The translations under genes and the position numbers were made by a program. 26,273 bases of DNA from CAYFXA01 sp964347135. GTDB lineage: Bacteria; Patescibacteriota; Microgenomatia; PFEM01; JAHIFH01. Below are positions 1 to 7,068 of the stretch, one piece after another (position 1 is the stretch's first letter; every line of letters starts with the position of its first letter). The notes below the pieces were generated by a model, which was given only the letters and a program-made list of their open reading frames with translations, had not been told where the DNA came from and ran no database searches. Location: assembly GCA_964347135.1 (NCBI GenBank), contig CAYFXA010000029.1:1-26273 (forward strand), read 5' to 3'.

Positions 1-156
1 GGTAAGGGGTAAGGAAGGTAAAAACAGTTTTACCCACGGGTCATAATGAAGCTCATCTGCATAAAGAGAAGGGACATTTAAATCTAACCGGTAAACCCGC
101 AGCCCTAAGGCTAATAAAACTATTGCGATAACAATGATTGGAATTATCTTTTTCAC
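1..156 (-). CDS. GT39-family membrane glycosyltransferase, N-terminal fragment (cut by window edge)
   Basis: Reading the minus strand from a GTG at 156 gives 52 codons without a stop to the window edge. The product starts MKKIIPIIVIAIVLLALGLR, a typical first membrane helix (about residues 4-20). It is followed by RVYRLDLNVPSLYADE, the short outward loop of GT39/ArnT/PMT-type enzymes that carries the catalytic acidic pair (D34-E35). These enzymes move a sugar from a polyprenyl-phosphate donor to a lipid or protein on the outer face of the membrane. The start GTG overlaps the TGA stop of the gene upstream (GTGA at 156-153), so it is the last visible gene of operon A and probably translationally coupled. 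Only the N-terminus is visible; the family call rests on the helix plus the ADE loop. Confidence 0.72.
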   Translation of the reverse strand, partial: MKKIIPIIVIAIVLLALGLRVYRLDLNVPSLYADELHYDPWVKLFLPSLPLT

Positions 157-1577
157 TCCAAAAATCTCCCTGAGCTAAGACTGATTCTTTCTTTGTCTTT
201 TGGTCTCTCCGCCTCATAATCTTGGTAATAAACCTCGATTGATTTATCTTTATACAAAACCTTAAATAAATTTGATCCGGAGGCGGCATGAGCAATTTGT
301 TTTGACGAACCCCAAGTCTCTGGGTAGGCTTCGGTGTCATTGATAAACTCAAAATATTTTCCTTGAGGATATTCTGGATAGGTTGACTTGAAGTAACTAT
401 AAATTCTTCTGGCTAATTTAGCTCGATTAACTGAATAATGGTTTTTATAAGTCAAAATATTGGTTGTGATATTCAAAGTAAAGAATAACAAAATAAAAAC
501 AATGACCGGCAATTTGTTTACTCTTCCCAGAGAAAGCCTTGCCAGCATTAGACTAAAGCCAACCATTGGAAAAGTCAACTCTAAAGTGAATTTGTGCCAG
601 GGTAAAAAGACGACTGGCAGAAGACCTAAGGCAAAAACCCCAAAAGCAAATAAAAATTTTTTATCAATAACCTTAATATTTTTAATAAAGACAATTAAGA
701 AGCTCAAGAGGGTTAAAGCAATGGTTAGCAAAATAGCAGACGACCAAAAAGGAAAATCGGTGTAAAGACGAGGTAAAATTCTAAAGCCACTCGAGACATA
801 GTCAACTAATAATTCTGGGGCGCCAAATGACCAAAGGGTGTACCAAAACAAGGTATTGATTGCCCTTTTTGGTGAAAAATCCCAGATATAACTCTCCCCC
901 ACTGCGGTACCAAAATAAGAGAAGCGAAAATACAAATAAGGCAAAAGAATAATTATAAAAGGTAAAATTCTTTTGCTATTTATCCTTCCTCTTGACCAAT
1001 CGAGAATCAACAAGATAAAAGGTAAAACAACCGCCGTTTCTTTACTAGCTAAAGCCAAGATAAAGAAAAGTAAGGAGATAAGGGTATTTTTTGTTGATGG
1101 TTTTTTAAGATAACTTAATATTGAGAGTAAAATAAAGACCACCATCACTATTTCCTGGAAGGCTGACAAAAAATATATTTTGGTGAAATTGGTAACGGAA
1201 ATTGAATAGAAAAAGAGAGCGAGAATCGCTTGGGTTTTGTTTTTTAAAACTTTTTGAGCTAAAAGATAAACAAGATAAAGGCTAAAGCCAAAAACAGCTA
1301 AGACAAACAAAAAATAGGGTAAGGAATTTAAATCAAACAATGATCGAAAGGCAAAAAAGAAAACCTGGGTCGAAAGGGGTCGATAAAAAGCAGCTGACTG
1401 AGGCGTGGGAGAAAAAGAGAAAAAATTTAAAAATTCTTTAAAACTAGATATCTGGGAAATATTTAAATGAAACCAATCGTCACCAGAGAAAAAATTTGTC
1501 AAGGCAGGCGAAAAAAGAAATAAAGAAAAAGCAATAATTATCAAAGGAAAATATTCCTTACTTTTGCTCACGAGCAT
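153..1577 (-). CDS. Polytopic GT-C glycosyltransferase with GDD loop (TMTC/PMT-like)
   Basis: A 474-aa protein with about ten hydrophobic helices and a C-terminal soluble tail of about 90 residues. The first helix (about 11-28) is followed by FFSGDDWFHL (GDD at 32-34). An FYRPLS motif lies about 30 residues on, and ASKETAVVLP is near residue 177. This order (acidic pair in loop 1, YRPL, then a SKE motif) is the pattern of TMTC/PMT-type GT-C enzymes, which use polyprenyl-phosphate sugars at the outer face. The ATG at 1577 is preferred over one 30 nt upstream because a clear AAGGAG lies 7 nt before it. It overlaps the end of the small membrane protein gene by 20 nt. The donor and acceptor cannot be read from the sequence. 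Confidence 0.8.
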   Translation of the reverse strand: MLVSKSKEYFPLIIIAFSLFLFSPALTNFFSGDDWFHLNISQISSFKEFLNFFSFSPTPQSAAFYRPLSTQVFFFAFRSLFDLNSLPYFLFVLAVFGFSLYLVYLLAQKVLKNKTQAILALFFYSISVTNFTKIYFLSAFQEIVMVVFILLSILSYLKKPSTKNTLISLLFFILALASKETAVVLPFILLILDWSRGRINSKRILPFIIILLPYLYFRFSYFGTAVGESYIWDFSPKRAINTLFWYTLWSFGAPELLVDYVSSGFRILPRLYTDFPFWSSAILLTIALTLLSFLIVFIKNIKVIDKKFLFAFGVFALGLLPVVFLPWHKFTLELTFPMVGFSLMLARLSLGRVNKLPVIVFILLFFTLNITTNILTYKNHYSVNRAKLARRIYSYFKSTYPEYPQGKYFEFINDTEAYPETWGSSKQIAHAASGSNLFKVLYKDKSIEVYYQDYEAERPKDKERISLSSGRFLE

Positions 1578-1905
1578 CTCTTTTCTCCTTTCTAATATAT
1601 TCAACAATCATTTGCCCTACCCCAACAACCAAAAATATAAACGCCCAGATGGCTGTTTTTTCAACAAATAATTCTAACTCCATCATTAGCAAAAAAGGAC
1701 ACATTGCCATAAATATTAATCCTCCGACAATAGAAATTCTTGCTTCAAACCGATGAACCCAAATTGACAAAATCCATAAACCAATCAGAAAAAGAATTGG
1801 CGTATCTAAAATTAGTTTAAGGATAAAAATGTCAACAAAAATACCAATCCCGGTTAAAAATAAGAGCACTTTATATTCTTCTAAATAATTTCTAATTTCC
1901 CTCAT
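1558..1905 (-). CDS. Small polytopic membrane protein of unknown function
   Basis: A 115-aa protein with four predicted hydrophobic segments (about 13-30, 37-51, 58-76 and 85-101), a charged N-terminus and a very basic tail (EYIRKEKRDAREQK). I do not recognise a family. The ATG at 1905 forms an ATGA overlap with the stop of the 1213-aa gene (1902), which supports this start over a longer reading frame that would begin inside that gene. Its position between two GT-C genes and the 20-nt overlap with the downstream one suggest a membrane partner of those enzymes, for example a small subunit or a GtrA-like helper. No GtrA motif is visible, so that is only inference from context. Confidence 0.75.
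   Translation of the reverse strand: MREIRNYLEEYKVLLFLTGIGIFVDIFILKLILDTPILFLIGLWILSIWVHRFEARISIVGGLIFMAMCPFLLMMELELFVEKTAIWAFIFLVVGVGQMIVEYIRKEKRDAREQK
1585..1590 (-). promoter_or_regulatory. Strong Shine-Dalgarno that decides the start at 1577
   Basis: The minus strand reads AAGGAG here, 7 nt before the ATG at 1577-1575. It lies inside the last codons of the upstream small membrane protein gene. It is the clearest ribosome binding site in the window; most other internal genes of the operons rely on start/stop overlap instead. Confidence 0.75.
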
Positions 1906-4900
1906 TTTCTTTTTTCCACCCTTTCTTTTGTTAGAGTGTATCCCAAATATCCCAAACAACCAAAGAATGACACCAGCGAAATTCCTATTCCAAGATAAAA
2001 CAACCTCTGGGGCCAAAATTCAATTATTATTTCATAATTTCCTTGTCCGTCTGAATCTTCAGAAGTAATGTACCAAGAATTGGCATAGCCATTAGCCAGA
2101 AGATGGCGCTCTTCAGGAATTGGCTTTTTACCCCAAGTTTCGAAAGTGTTTCTGTCTAAAAAAGCATTTTGGTGCTTTCCTTCTTTTATCTCTCCATCAA
2201 AATAAGTCGCCGAAATTTCTTCAAAATCGTTTTGAGATTTGTCTATATACGCCTTCCATTCTTTATGAAAACTCTCGGAAAAAACTAATGTATAAGGTTC
2301 CCCTGCTTTCTCTACTTTGACTCTGTATTTAGTGGGATTGATTTTTATAAAAGAAATCTTAGGCGTCTGGGGTGGTTTTTGGGGTTGGTCCGTTTTTAAA
2401 ACAATTGTTGGCTCGACTATCTTTTCAATCTTGACATTATTAAATCTTATTTTAAGACTATCGCTTTCTTCAGCCTTAGCCCAAAAATAAAATTCTGCTT
2501 TTTTTGCGTCCGGACTTGATTCAAAGACCTTTTCCAGATGGTAGGACACGACATCTCCCGTTCCTGGCAACCTCTCCCAAAAAAACAATTTCCTTTTTAC
2601 TATGCCAACATCTTCAATTAAGCCTATTCCAGCTTCACCTCCGTAAGCAAAATAATCAAAAGTAATTTTATAAAGGAAGTTTTCTTGATAATTTTCTACT
2701 TGCTTAAAATAAATAACTGCCTCTTCGGGAAATGCTGGTTCCAGAATGGTGGGAGTTATCAATTTATCTTTCACAAAGATGCTTTCGGCTAGGTCACTGT
2801 GCCAATCACTATCACCTAATAAATTTGTGGTTCGGGGTTTAGTTAATTTCAACTCTTGTTCTCCTTTTTTTAATTCAAAGCTTCCGGCTGGAATCCACTT
2901 CTTTTCTTCGGGCAAAAAAGGAATTTCTATTTCTCCCCCAATTAATTCGAGTTTAAACTCAGCATCTTTGAGATAAGAACTAAATTCATCATTTTTTATA
3001 AATAATTGATAGCTTCCTTCTTTAGGGATTTCAAAATTGTAAATAAGTTTTGAAGTGTCGTATCTTTTTTTTAAATTTTTAATTTCTTCATTTAATTCTT
3101 CAAAAATACTCCGAATTCCTTCTCTTCTTTCTTCATCAAAACCTTTGATTATCATCTTTTCCCAATGAGTTTGAATAAAGACTTGTGTTTTAAGAATATT
3201 TTTTCTAATAAGTCTTATATCTTGCCAGTTATCATCTTTTAACAGCTCCATCGCCTCCTTCATTTTGTTCCTGTATCTTCCAAGAGTCTTATCTATATCC
3301 ATCTCTTCCCCCCATTTCTCTATTTCGCTTATTCTTTTGCTGGCATAAAATAATTTTTTATCCAAAAGCTTTTCGGGGTCATTTTTTACCCTTTGCTCAT
3401 CAAGCTGCTCTTTTTTCAAAACTAAAGGATAAACTAGACCTCCTGGTTTCTGGCGAACGTAGACAGAGAAAACGCTCTCTATATCAGGTATAATAATATC
3501 TCTTAATTCTTTTTCATAAACTTCTCCCTCTATCTCGCCCTTAATAAAAATTTCATCCGCTCTATTCAATAAATTCACCTCACTCGATTCCAAATCGCCG
3601 TTTTCGTCTACGTATACCTCCAACCTTACTGGATAATTTTTAAATGAAATAATATTTGGCAAAATCTCTTGCTCCCCTTTTAAATAGATCATACTTTCAG
3701 GGATATAAAAATGGGGAAGAAATCGTTGGTCGGAAATCTTGTAAAAACTCAATTCTCCAAACTGTTCTTTCAAATCAATATTGCTGTTAGAATCTAAAAG
3801 CGATTTTAAACGTTTAGGAAGCCCGGCTTCCTCTCCGACTCCGATCAAGGCAGCCCAATTTAAATCATTCCGATGCAAAATATAGCGAGTATTGAGAAAT
3901 CTCAATAAATCTAAAGCCGTGTCAATATTTCCCTTGTTCATTTCGCGATAAACAAGGTTTATTAGAATCGTGGAACTAGGTAAATCAAAATAACCAGATG
4001 GTCCACTACCAAAATAAGTAACTATCAGTGGCTTCCTTATAAACATTGGCGTCCTGTCTACACCCATGTAACCCCAATTGTATAAAACACTATAAGACAA
4101 GTTTTGCGGCGTTAATAATATCTTTGCATCATCATTTATTTTTGATATCTTCTTACTAGCTGAATTCCAGTAAGGGGGAACTTTTATATGGTAACCGGGC
4201 GCGGGTCCTCTTTCTTCAGGAAAAATATCTCCGCTAATCAACGAAATCCCATTTAAAACCAACAAGAAAACTATAGTTAAGACCGAAAAAAAAGCTATTA
4301 CTCTTTTTTGAGCTATTTGGTTTGCTCTCAACAGAAAATCCCAAATTTTCTCAACTACAAGACCAACCATCGGGGCATAAACCAAAGCGATTAAAGGGAT
4401 AAATTTAGCAAAGGGTTCTCTAAAAAGCACAAAGCCGCGCAAATCAATATAGAACAGTTCACTTAGAGAAACAAAGGGTGGGCGTATACCACGGGCTAAA
4501 AAAAGACTTCCCAACGCCATTATTGACAAAAACAGAACCGTTCGTCGATGGGATTTTAAAAGAGACGCGGCGAATGCCAAAATGGACATCAAAAAGCCAG
4601 CAATGATAAAATGAGGCAGGTAATACCAAGCGTTTTGAGGATAATAGTAATAAAGTTTACCCTCCATCCAAAACCCCTCATTGAAAGACCATTTCCCCAA
4701 AAATCTAAAAAGGTTTAGAAAAGTTGTATTGCCACTTGTTTCCTGTACCCATTTGCCGCTTATATTTCTATACAGACTAAATTTAAAAAGAGATGAAACA
4801 AATGAAATAACCCACCAACAATTAATAAGGAGGCTTAAAAAAAGGCAGGAGAGAAAAAACAAAACAAGCTTCTTTCTACTTTTAGATCCTCCAAATATCA

Positions 4901-5543
4901 AACAAAAAACCGTGTAGGCAAGAATGGGCAAAAAAGCAACGAGGTATATTTGGGGATTGGAGGCAGAAGTAATTAAAAGAGTTGTTAGAATAGAGAATAA
5001 AAAAAGATATCTATTGAAAAACTTTTTACTTCGTACTCCTTTAATATAAACGGCAAAAATAATGGGCGCGAAAATATAGCTCAAGATGGCGGCATCACTC
5101 AAATAAGTTCTCCAAAGACCAACATAGGGATTAAACATATAAAAAAGGCCTGCAACAAGCCCTCCTAGAGAGGCAGCCTTTTTTTTAAAGAGAATTGAAT
5201 AAAGATAGTGCATCGAGAGACCGGAAAGGAAAAAAATAAAGGTGAACCATAGTCTCTGGATGGTAGAAATATCAAAACGCAAAAAATCAAAAATTGCCCA
5301 AAAAGAAAGATAAGGAAAGATTTTGGTAACCCCTAGCCCCGCCGGCATACCGGCAGAAAATTTGTCCGTCCAGATATAAAAAGGATTGAAGCGAGAGCTC
5401 TTAATCAATTCAAGCGGAAAAACTGGGGGAAAATAGTCACCCCCTGCTACTAAATGGCCTCCTTTAGTCCACAAGAAAAAAGGTATGAGTGATGCCCCTA
5501 GTAAAACAAAGTAAACTCTGTACTTCCTTAAAAAAGTTAACAT
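1902..5543 (-). CDS. Giant AftD/YfhO-like GT-C membrane protein with large extracytoplasmic C-terminal region
   Basis: A 1213-aa protein and the first gene of operon A. The first helix (about 10-25) is followed by a loop with GGDYFPP (34-40), where GT-C enzymes carry the catalytic acidic residue. Some 10-12 further helices run to about residue 435. An LNTRYILHRND motif follows near 550. Residues 725-830 form a charged helical region rich in Glu/Lys that looks like a coiled coil, then come beta-rich segments. The C-terminus has SESFHKEWKAYI (about 1089) and ANGYANSWYI (about 1151), then a final helix (about 1182-1203) and a basic tail. The layout resembles AftD (DUF3367)/YfhO-type proteins, which transfer sugars outside the cell from a polyprenyl donor. 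It is large even for that group. The ATG at 5543 has no close Shine-Dalgarno; a folded leader may supply one. The sugar and acceptor are unknown. Confidence 0.8.
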   Translation of the reverse strand: MLTFLRKYRVYFVLLGASLIPFFLWTKGGHLVAGGDYFPPVFPLELIKSSRFNPFYIWTDKFSAGMPAGLGVTKIFPYLSFWAIFDFLRFDISTIQRLWFTFIFFLSGLSMHYLYSILFKKKAASLGGLVAGLFYMFNPYVGLWRTYLSDAAILSYIFAPIIFAVYIKGVRSKKFFNRYLFLFSILTTLLITSASNPQIYLVAFLPILAYTVFCLIFGGSKSRKKLVLFFLSCLFLSLLINCWWVISFVSSLFKFSLYRNISGKWVQETSGNTTFLNLFRFLGKWSFNEGFWMEGKLYYYYPQNAWYYLPHFIIAGFLMSILAFAASLLKSHRRTVLFLSIMALGSLFLARGIRPPFVSLSELFYIDLRGFVLFREPFAKFIPLIALVYAPMVGLVVEKIWDFLLRANQIAQKRVIAFFSVLTIVFLLVLNGISLISGDIFPEERGPAPGYHIKVPPYWNSASKKISKINDDAKILLTPQNLSYSVLYNWGYMGVDRTPMFIRKPLIVTYFGSGPSGYFDLPSSTILINLVYREMNKGNIDTALDLLRFLNTRYILHRNDLNWAALIGVGEEAGLPKRLKSLLDSNSNIDLKEQFGELSFYKISDQRFLPHFYIPESMIYLKGEQEILPNIISFKNYPVRLEVYVDENGDLESSEVNLLNRADEIFIKGEIEGEVYEKELRDIIIPDIESVFSVYVRQKPGGLVYPLVLKKEQLDEQRVKNDPEKLLDKKLFYASKRISEIEKWGEEMDIDKTLGRYRNKMKEAMELLKDDNWQDIRLIRKNILKTQVFIQTHWEKMIIKGFDEERREGIRSIFEELNEEIKNLKKRYDTSKLIYNFEIPKEGSYQLFIKNDEFSSYLKDAEFKLELIGGEIEIPFLPEEKKWIPAGSFELKKGEQELKLTKPRTTNLLGDSDWHSDLAESIFVKDKLITPTILEPAFPEEAVIYFKQVENYQENFLYKITFDYFAYGGEAGIGLIEDVGIVKRKLFFWERLPGTGDVVSYHLEKVFESSPDAKKAEFYFWAKAEESDSLKIRFNNVKIEKIVEPTIVLKTDQPQKPPQTPKISFIKINPTKYRVKVEKAGEPYTLVFSESFHKEWKAYIDKSQNDFEEISATYFDGEIKEGKHQNAFLDRNTFETWGKKPIPEERHLLANGYANSWYITSEDSDGQGNYEIIIEFWPQRLFYLGIGISLVSFFGCLGYLGYTLTKERVEKRK

Positions 5544-5575
5544 ATCTAAACCCTAAAAAGTGGGTTTCTTCCTCC
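5544..5575 (-). promoter_or_regulatory. Leader hairpin between Shine-Dalgarno and start codon
   Basis: In the leader of the 1213-aa gene the minus strand reads GGAGG (5575-5571), AAG, then AAACCC (5567-5562), an 8-nt loop, GGGTTT (5553-5548), AGAT and the ATG. The linear distance from GGAGG to ATG is 27 nt, too far for normal initiation. If the perfect 6-bp stem forms, the effective spacing is 7 nt, the usual optimum. This is seen directly; the functional reading is inference. Confidence 0.5.
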
Positions 5576-5586
5576 CCTCAAAAAAT

Positions 5587-5616
5587 AGTATATCCTAAAA
5601 AAGATGTTTTTGACAA
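5587..5616 (-). promoter_or_regulatory. Promoter of operon A
   Basis: The minus strand has TTGTCA (5616-5611), an 18-nt spacer and TATACT (5592-5587). These match the sigma-70 consensus at 5 of 6 positions each. A start near 5580 gives a leader of about 37 nt before the ATG at 5543. The -35 shares its bases with the -35 of the divergent plus-strand gene. Confidence 0.6.
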
Positions 5617-5639
5617 TCTGCCTTCAGACATGAGAAAAT
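5610..5639 (+). promoter_or_regulatory. Promoter of the divergent methyltransferase gene
   Basis: A perfect TTGACA (5610-5615) is followed by 18 nt and GAAAAT (5634-5639, 4 of 6). The TG of an extended -10 (TGA) lies at 5631-5632. Transcription would begin near 5646, only about 9 nt before the ATG at 5655, so the message would be nearly leaderless, which fits the absence of a Shine-Dalgarno. Confidence 0.55.
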
Positions 5640-5654
5640 CGTAACACGAGCCAT

Positions 5655-6422
5655 ATGATTCAAAGTAATTACTTGAGAAAACAGAGTCAAATCGAGTTCA
5701 ACAAGCGCTATAAAAACAAACTCGGCAAATTAAAAATTAAATTTAGTCACGGCAATAAAATCCACCGAAGAACTGCTCTCCTCTTAATAAATAAAACTCT
5801 TCCTAAAACGAGGGGAAAGAAAATTTTAGAGGTCGGCGGGGGTGTCACTAACCTTCTTTCCTGTTTCCCAACCGCAAGAGTCGTTGGCTTCGACACTTCT
5901 GAGCAAGCGGTTCGAGAAATGAAGTTAGAGGCGCAAAGAAAAAACCTCAATGGTATCTTTACCCAAAAGTTTGAAGAAGTTGAGACCGAAAGCCCTTTTG
6001 ACCTTATCATCCTCTCCCATGTCCTGGAACACACCAAGGATCCAGTCAGGTTTCTGAAAAAATATTTGACCTTACTCAAGCCTTTGGGTTTTTTTGTTAT
6101 TCTCGCGCCGATAAACGAACCCCGGACTGCTTACCATAAAAAACACCAAACCGGCTATTACTTTAAACTCCATCATCAGCATTTCACCGAAGAATCTTTG
6201 AAAAAAACGCTTGAAAAAGCAGGTCTAGTCACCACCCATCAAATCAAAAACAACAGCGCCCAATATTTTTTGGATAAGCTGGTCCAATTTTCTTTTTTAA
6301 GAAAAATTGTTAACCTTGGTTTTTCTCTTTTCCCTTTTTCTCTCCATCTTTGGATAGACAAATTGTTTTCAGACGAAAAGCAGCGGCAATTAGGAGTAAT
6401 TGGTCAACTGAAATCCTCCTAA
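5655..6422 (+). CDS. Class I SAM-dependent methyltransferase
   Basis: A 255-aa protein with the Rossmann fold of class I methyltransferases. Motif I is KKILEVGGGVTNLL (about 56-68), the acidic end of strand 2 is VVGFDTSE, and FDLIILSHVLEH is motif II/post-II. LLKPLGFFVILAP is the next strand, and HHQHFTEESLKKTLEKAGL is a late element usual in Methyltransf_11/23 proteins. It would methylate a small molecule, sugar or lipid in the cytoplasm; the substrate cannot be read. It is one of only two plus-strand genes, divergent from operon A, and it converges with another methyltransferase gene with a single base between the stop codons. A basic N-terminal extension of about 50 residues precedes the fold. 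Confidence 0.85.
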   Translation: MIQSNYLRKQSQIEFNKRYKNKLGKLKIKFSHGNKIHRRTALLLINKTLPKTRGKKILEVGGGVTNLLSCFPTARVVGFDTSEQAVREMKLEAQRKNLNGIFTQKFEEVETESPFDLIILSHVLEHTKDPVRFLKKYLTLLKPLGFFVILAPINEPRTAYHKKHQTGYYFKLHHQHFTEESLKKTLEKAGLVTTHQIKNNSAQYFLDKLVQFSFLRKIVNLGFSLFPFSLHLWIDKLFSDEKQRQLGVIGQLKSS

Positions 6423-6431
6423 TCTATTTTT
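6389..6431 (+). terminator. Possible intrinsic terminator at the convergent gene junction
   Basis: ATTAGGAG (6389-6396) and CTCCTAAT (6416-6423) form a perfect 8-bp inverted repeat, with the plus-strand stop codon inside the right arm. Then comes CTA and a run of five T (6427-6431). The 19-nt loop is large and the T-run short, so the signal is modest. On the minus strand there is no T-run after the stem, so it would act only for the plus-strand gene. Confidence 0.35.
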
Positions 6432-7068
6432 GGCAAACCAAGCACAGACGAGTGCCTTTTTTCCCAAACCGCTCCGTGAGACTAAACCGTTTTCTTAATG
6501 GGTTTGAGTATCCCCTTCTAAAAATGTATTTGGAGACATAGAGCAGGATCGTGTCAAGCTCCCACCAGAAATCACCAACCAAGTTAATCTTTTTTACCTT
6601 AAATCCTGCTTTCGCCATCAGTGAAGACAACTCATCCTTGGAATAATGCCTATGACCAAAATACCAAGCCGGGTCTAAAAAATTTAAATAAGTGCTATGC
6701 ATCGTACTTATGATTAAATGGCCACCTTTTTTCAAAACTTTGTTTAGTTGCTTCAGAGATTTTTTTTCTGAGCCCTTAGGTAAATGTTCAATTACATCAA
6801 ACATGACGACCGTATCAAATTCTTGTTTTTTAAAAGGCAGCTTTTCTAATAAAGAAGCTTTTAAAAACCTAAATGAGGGCAGGTTTTTTCTTGCTTTTTT
6901 TACACTCTCTTCCTTGTTATCTATACCAACAATCTCGCAAGATATCTTTTTTTGTTTAACTAAGTATTCAAAATTGCCTCCACCGCACCCGGCATCTAAA
7001 ATTTTTTTTGATTTAACGCAGTCAATGTAATTGTCGACTACAAGTTCCTGGAGTATAGTTGACCTCAA
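6424..7068 (-). CDS. Class I SAM-dependent methyltransferase
   Basis: A 214-aa protein with motif I KKILDAGCGGGNFEYL (about 21-36), strand-2 acidic residue in IVGIDNKEES (D50), and FDTVVMFDVIEHLPKGSE as motif II. VLKKGGHLIISTMHS and HRHYSKDELSSLMAKAGF follow, the typical Methyltransf_11/UbiG-like order. It is the last gene of operon B. The start is TTG at 7068, which gives a TTGA overlap with the GT2 stop and has AAGGA 4 nt upstream; no ATG exists before motif I. It shares only fold-level motifs with the facing methyltransferase, so a recent duplication is unlikely. The likely substrate is a sugar of the surface glycan or a lipid intermediate, by inference from neighbours. Confidence 0.85.
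   Translation of the reverse strand: MRSTILQELVVDNYIDCVKSKKILDAGCGGGNFEYLVKQKKISCEIVGIDNKEESVKKARKNLPSFRFLKASLLEKLPFKKQEFDTVVMFDVIEHLPKGSEKKSLKQLNKVLKKGGHLIISTMHSTYLNFLDPAWYFGHRHYSKDELSSLMAKAGFKVKKINLVGDFWWELDTILLYVSKYIFRRGYSNPLRKRFSLTERFGKKGTRLCLVCQK

Noticed and set aside
1..21. GGTAAGG-like tandem repeat at the window edge.
   Set aside because: It encodes the LPSLPLT stretch of the partial GT39 gene on the minus strand, is imperfect and has only two to three units.
53..352. A 99-codon open frame on the minus strand at the start of the window.
   Set aside because: It lies across the end of the 474-aa GT-C gene and the start of the GT39 fragment in a different frame, has no family motif and no ribosome binding site.
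1906..2016. A 37-residue N-terminal extension of the small membrane protein.
   Set aside because: It would lie inside the end of the 1213-aa gene; the internal ATG at 1905 makes the ATGA junction typical of this locus.
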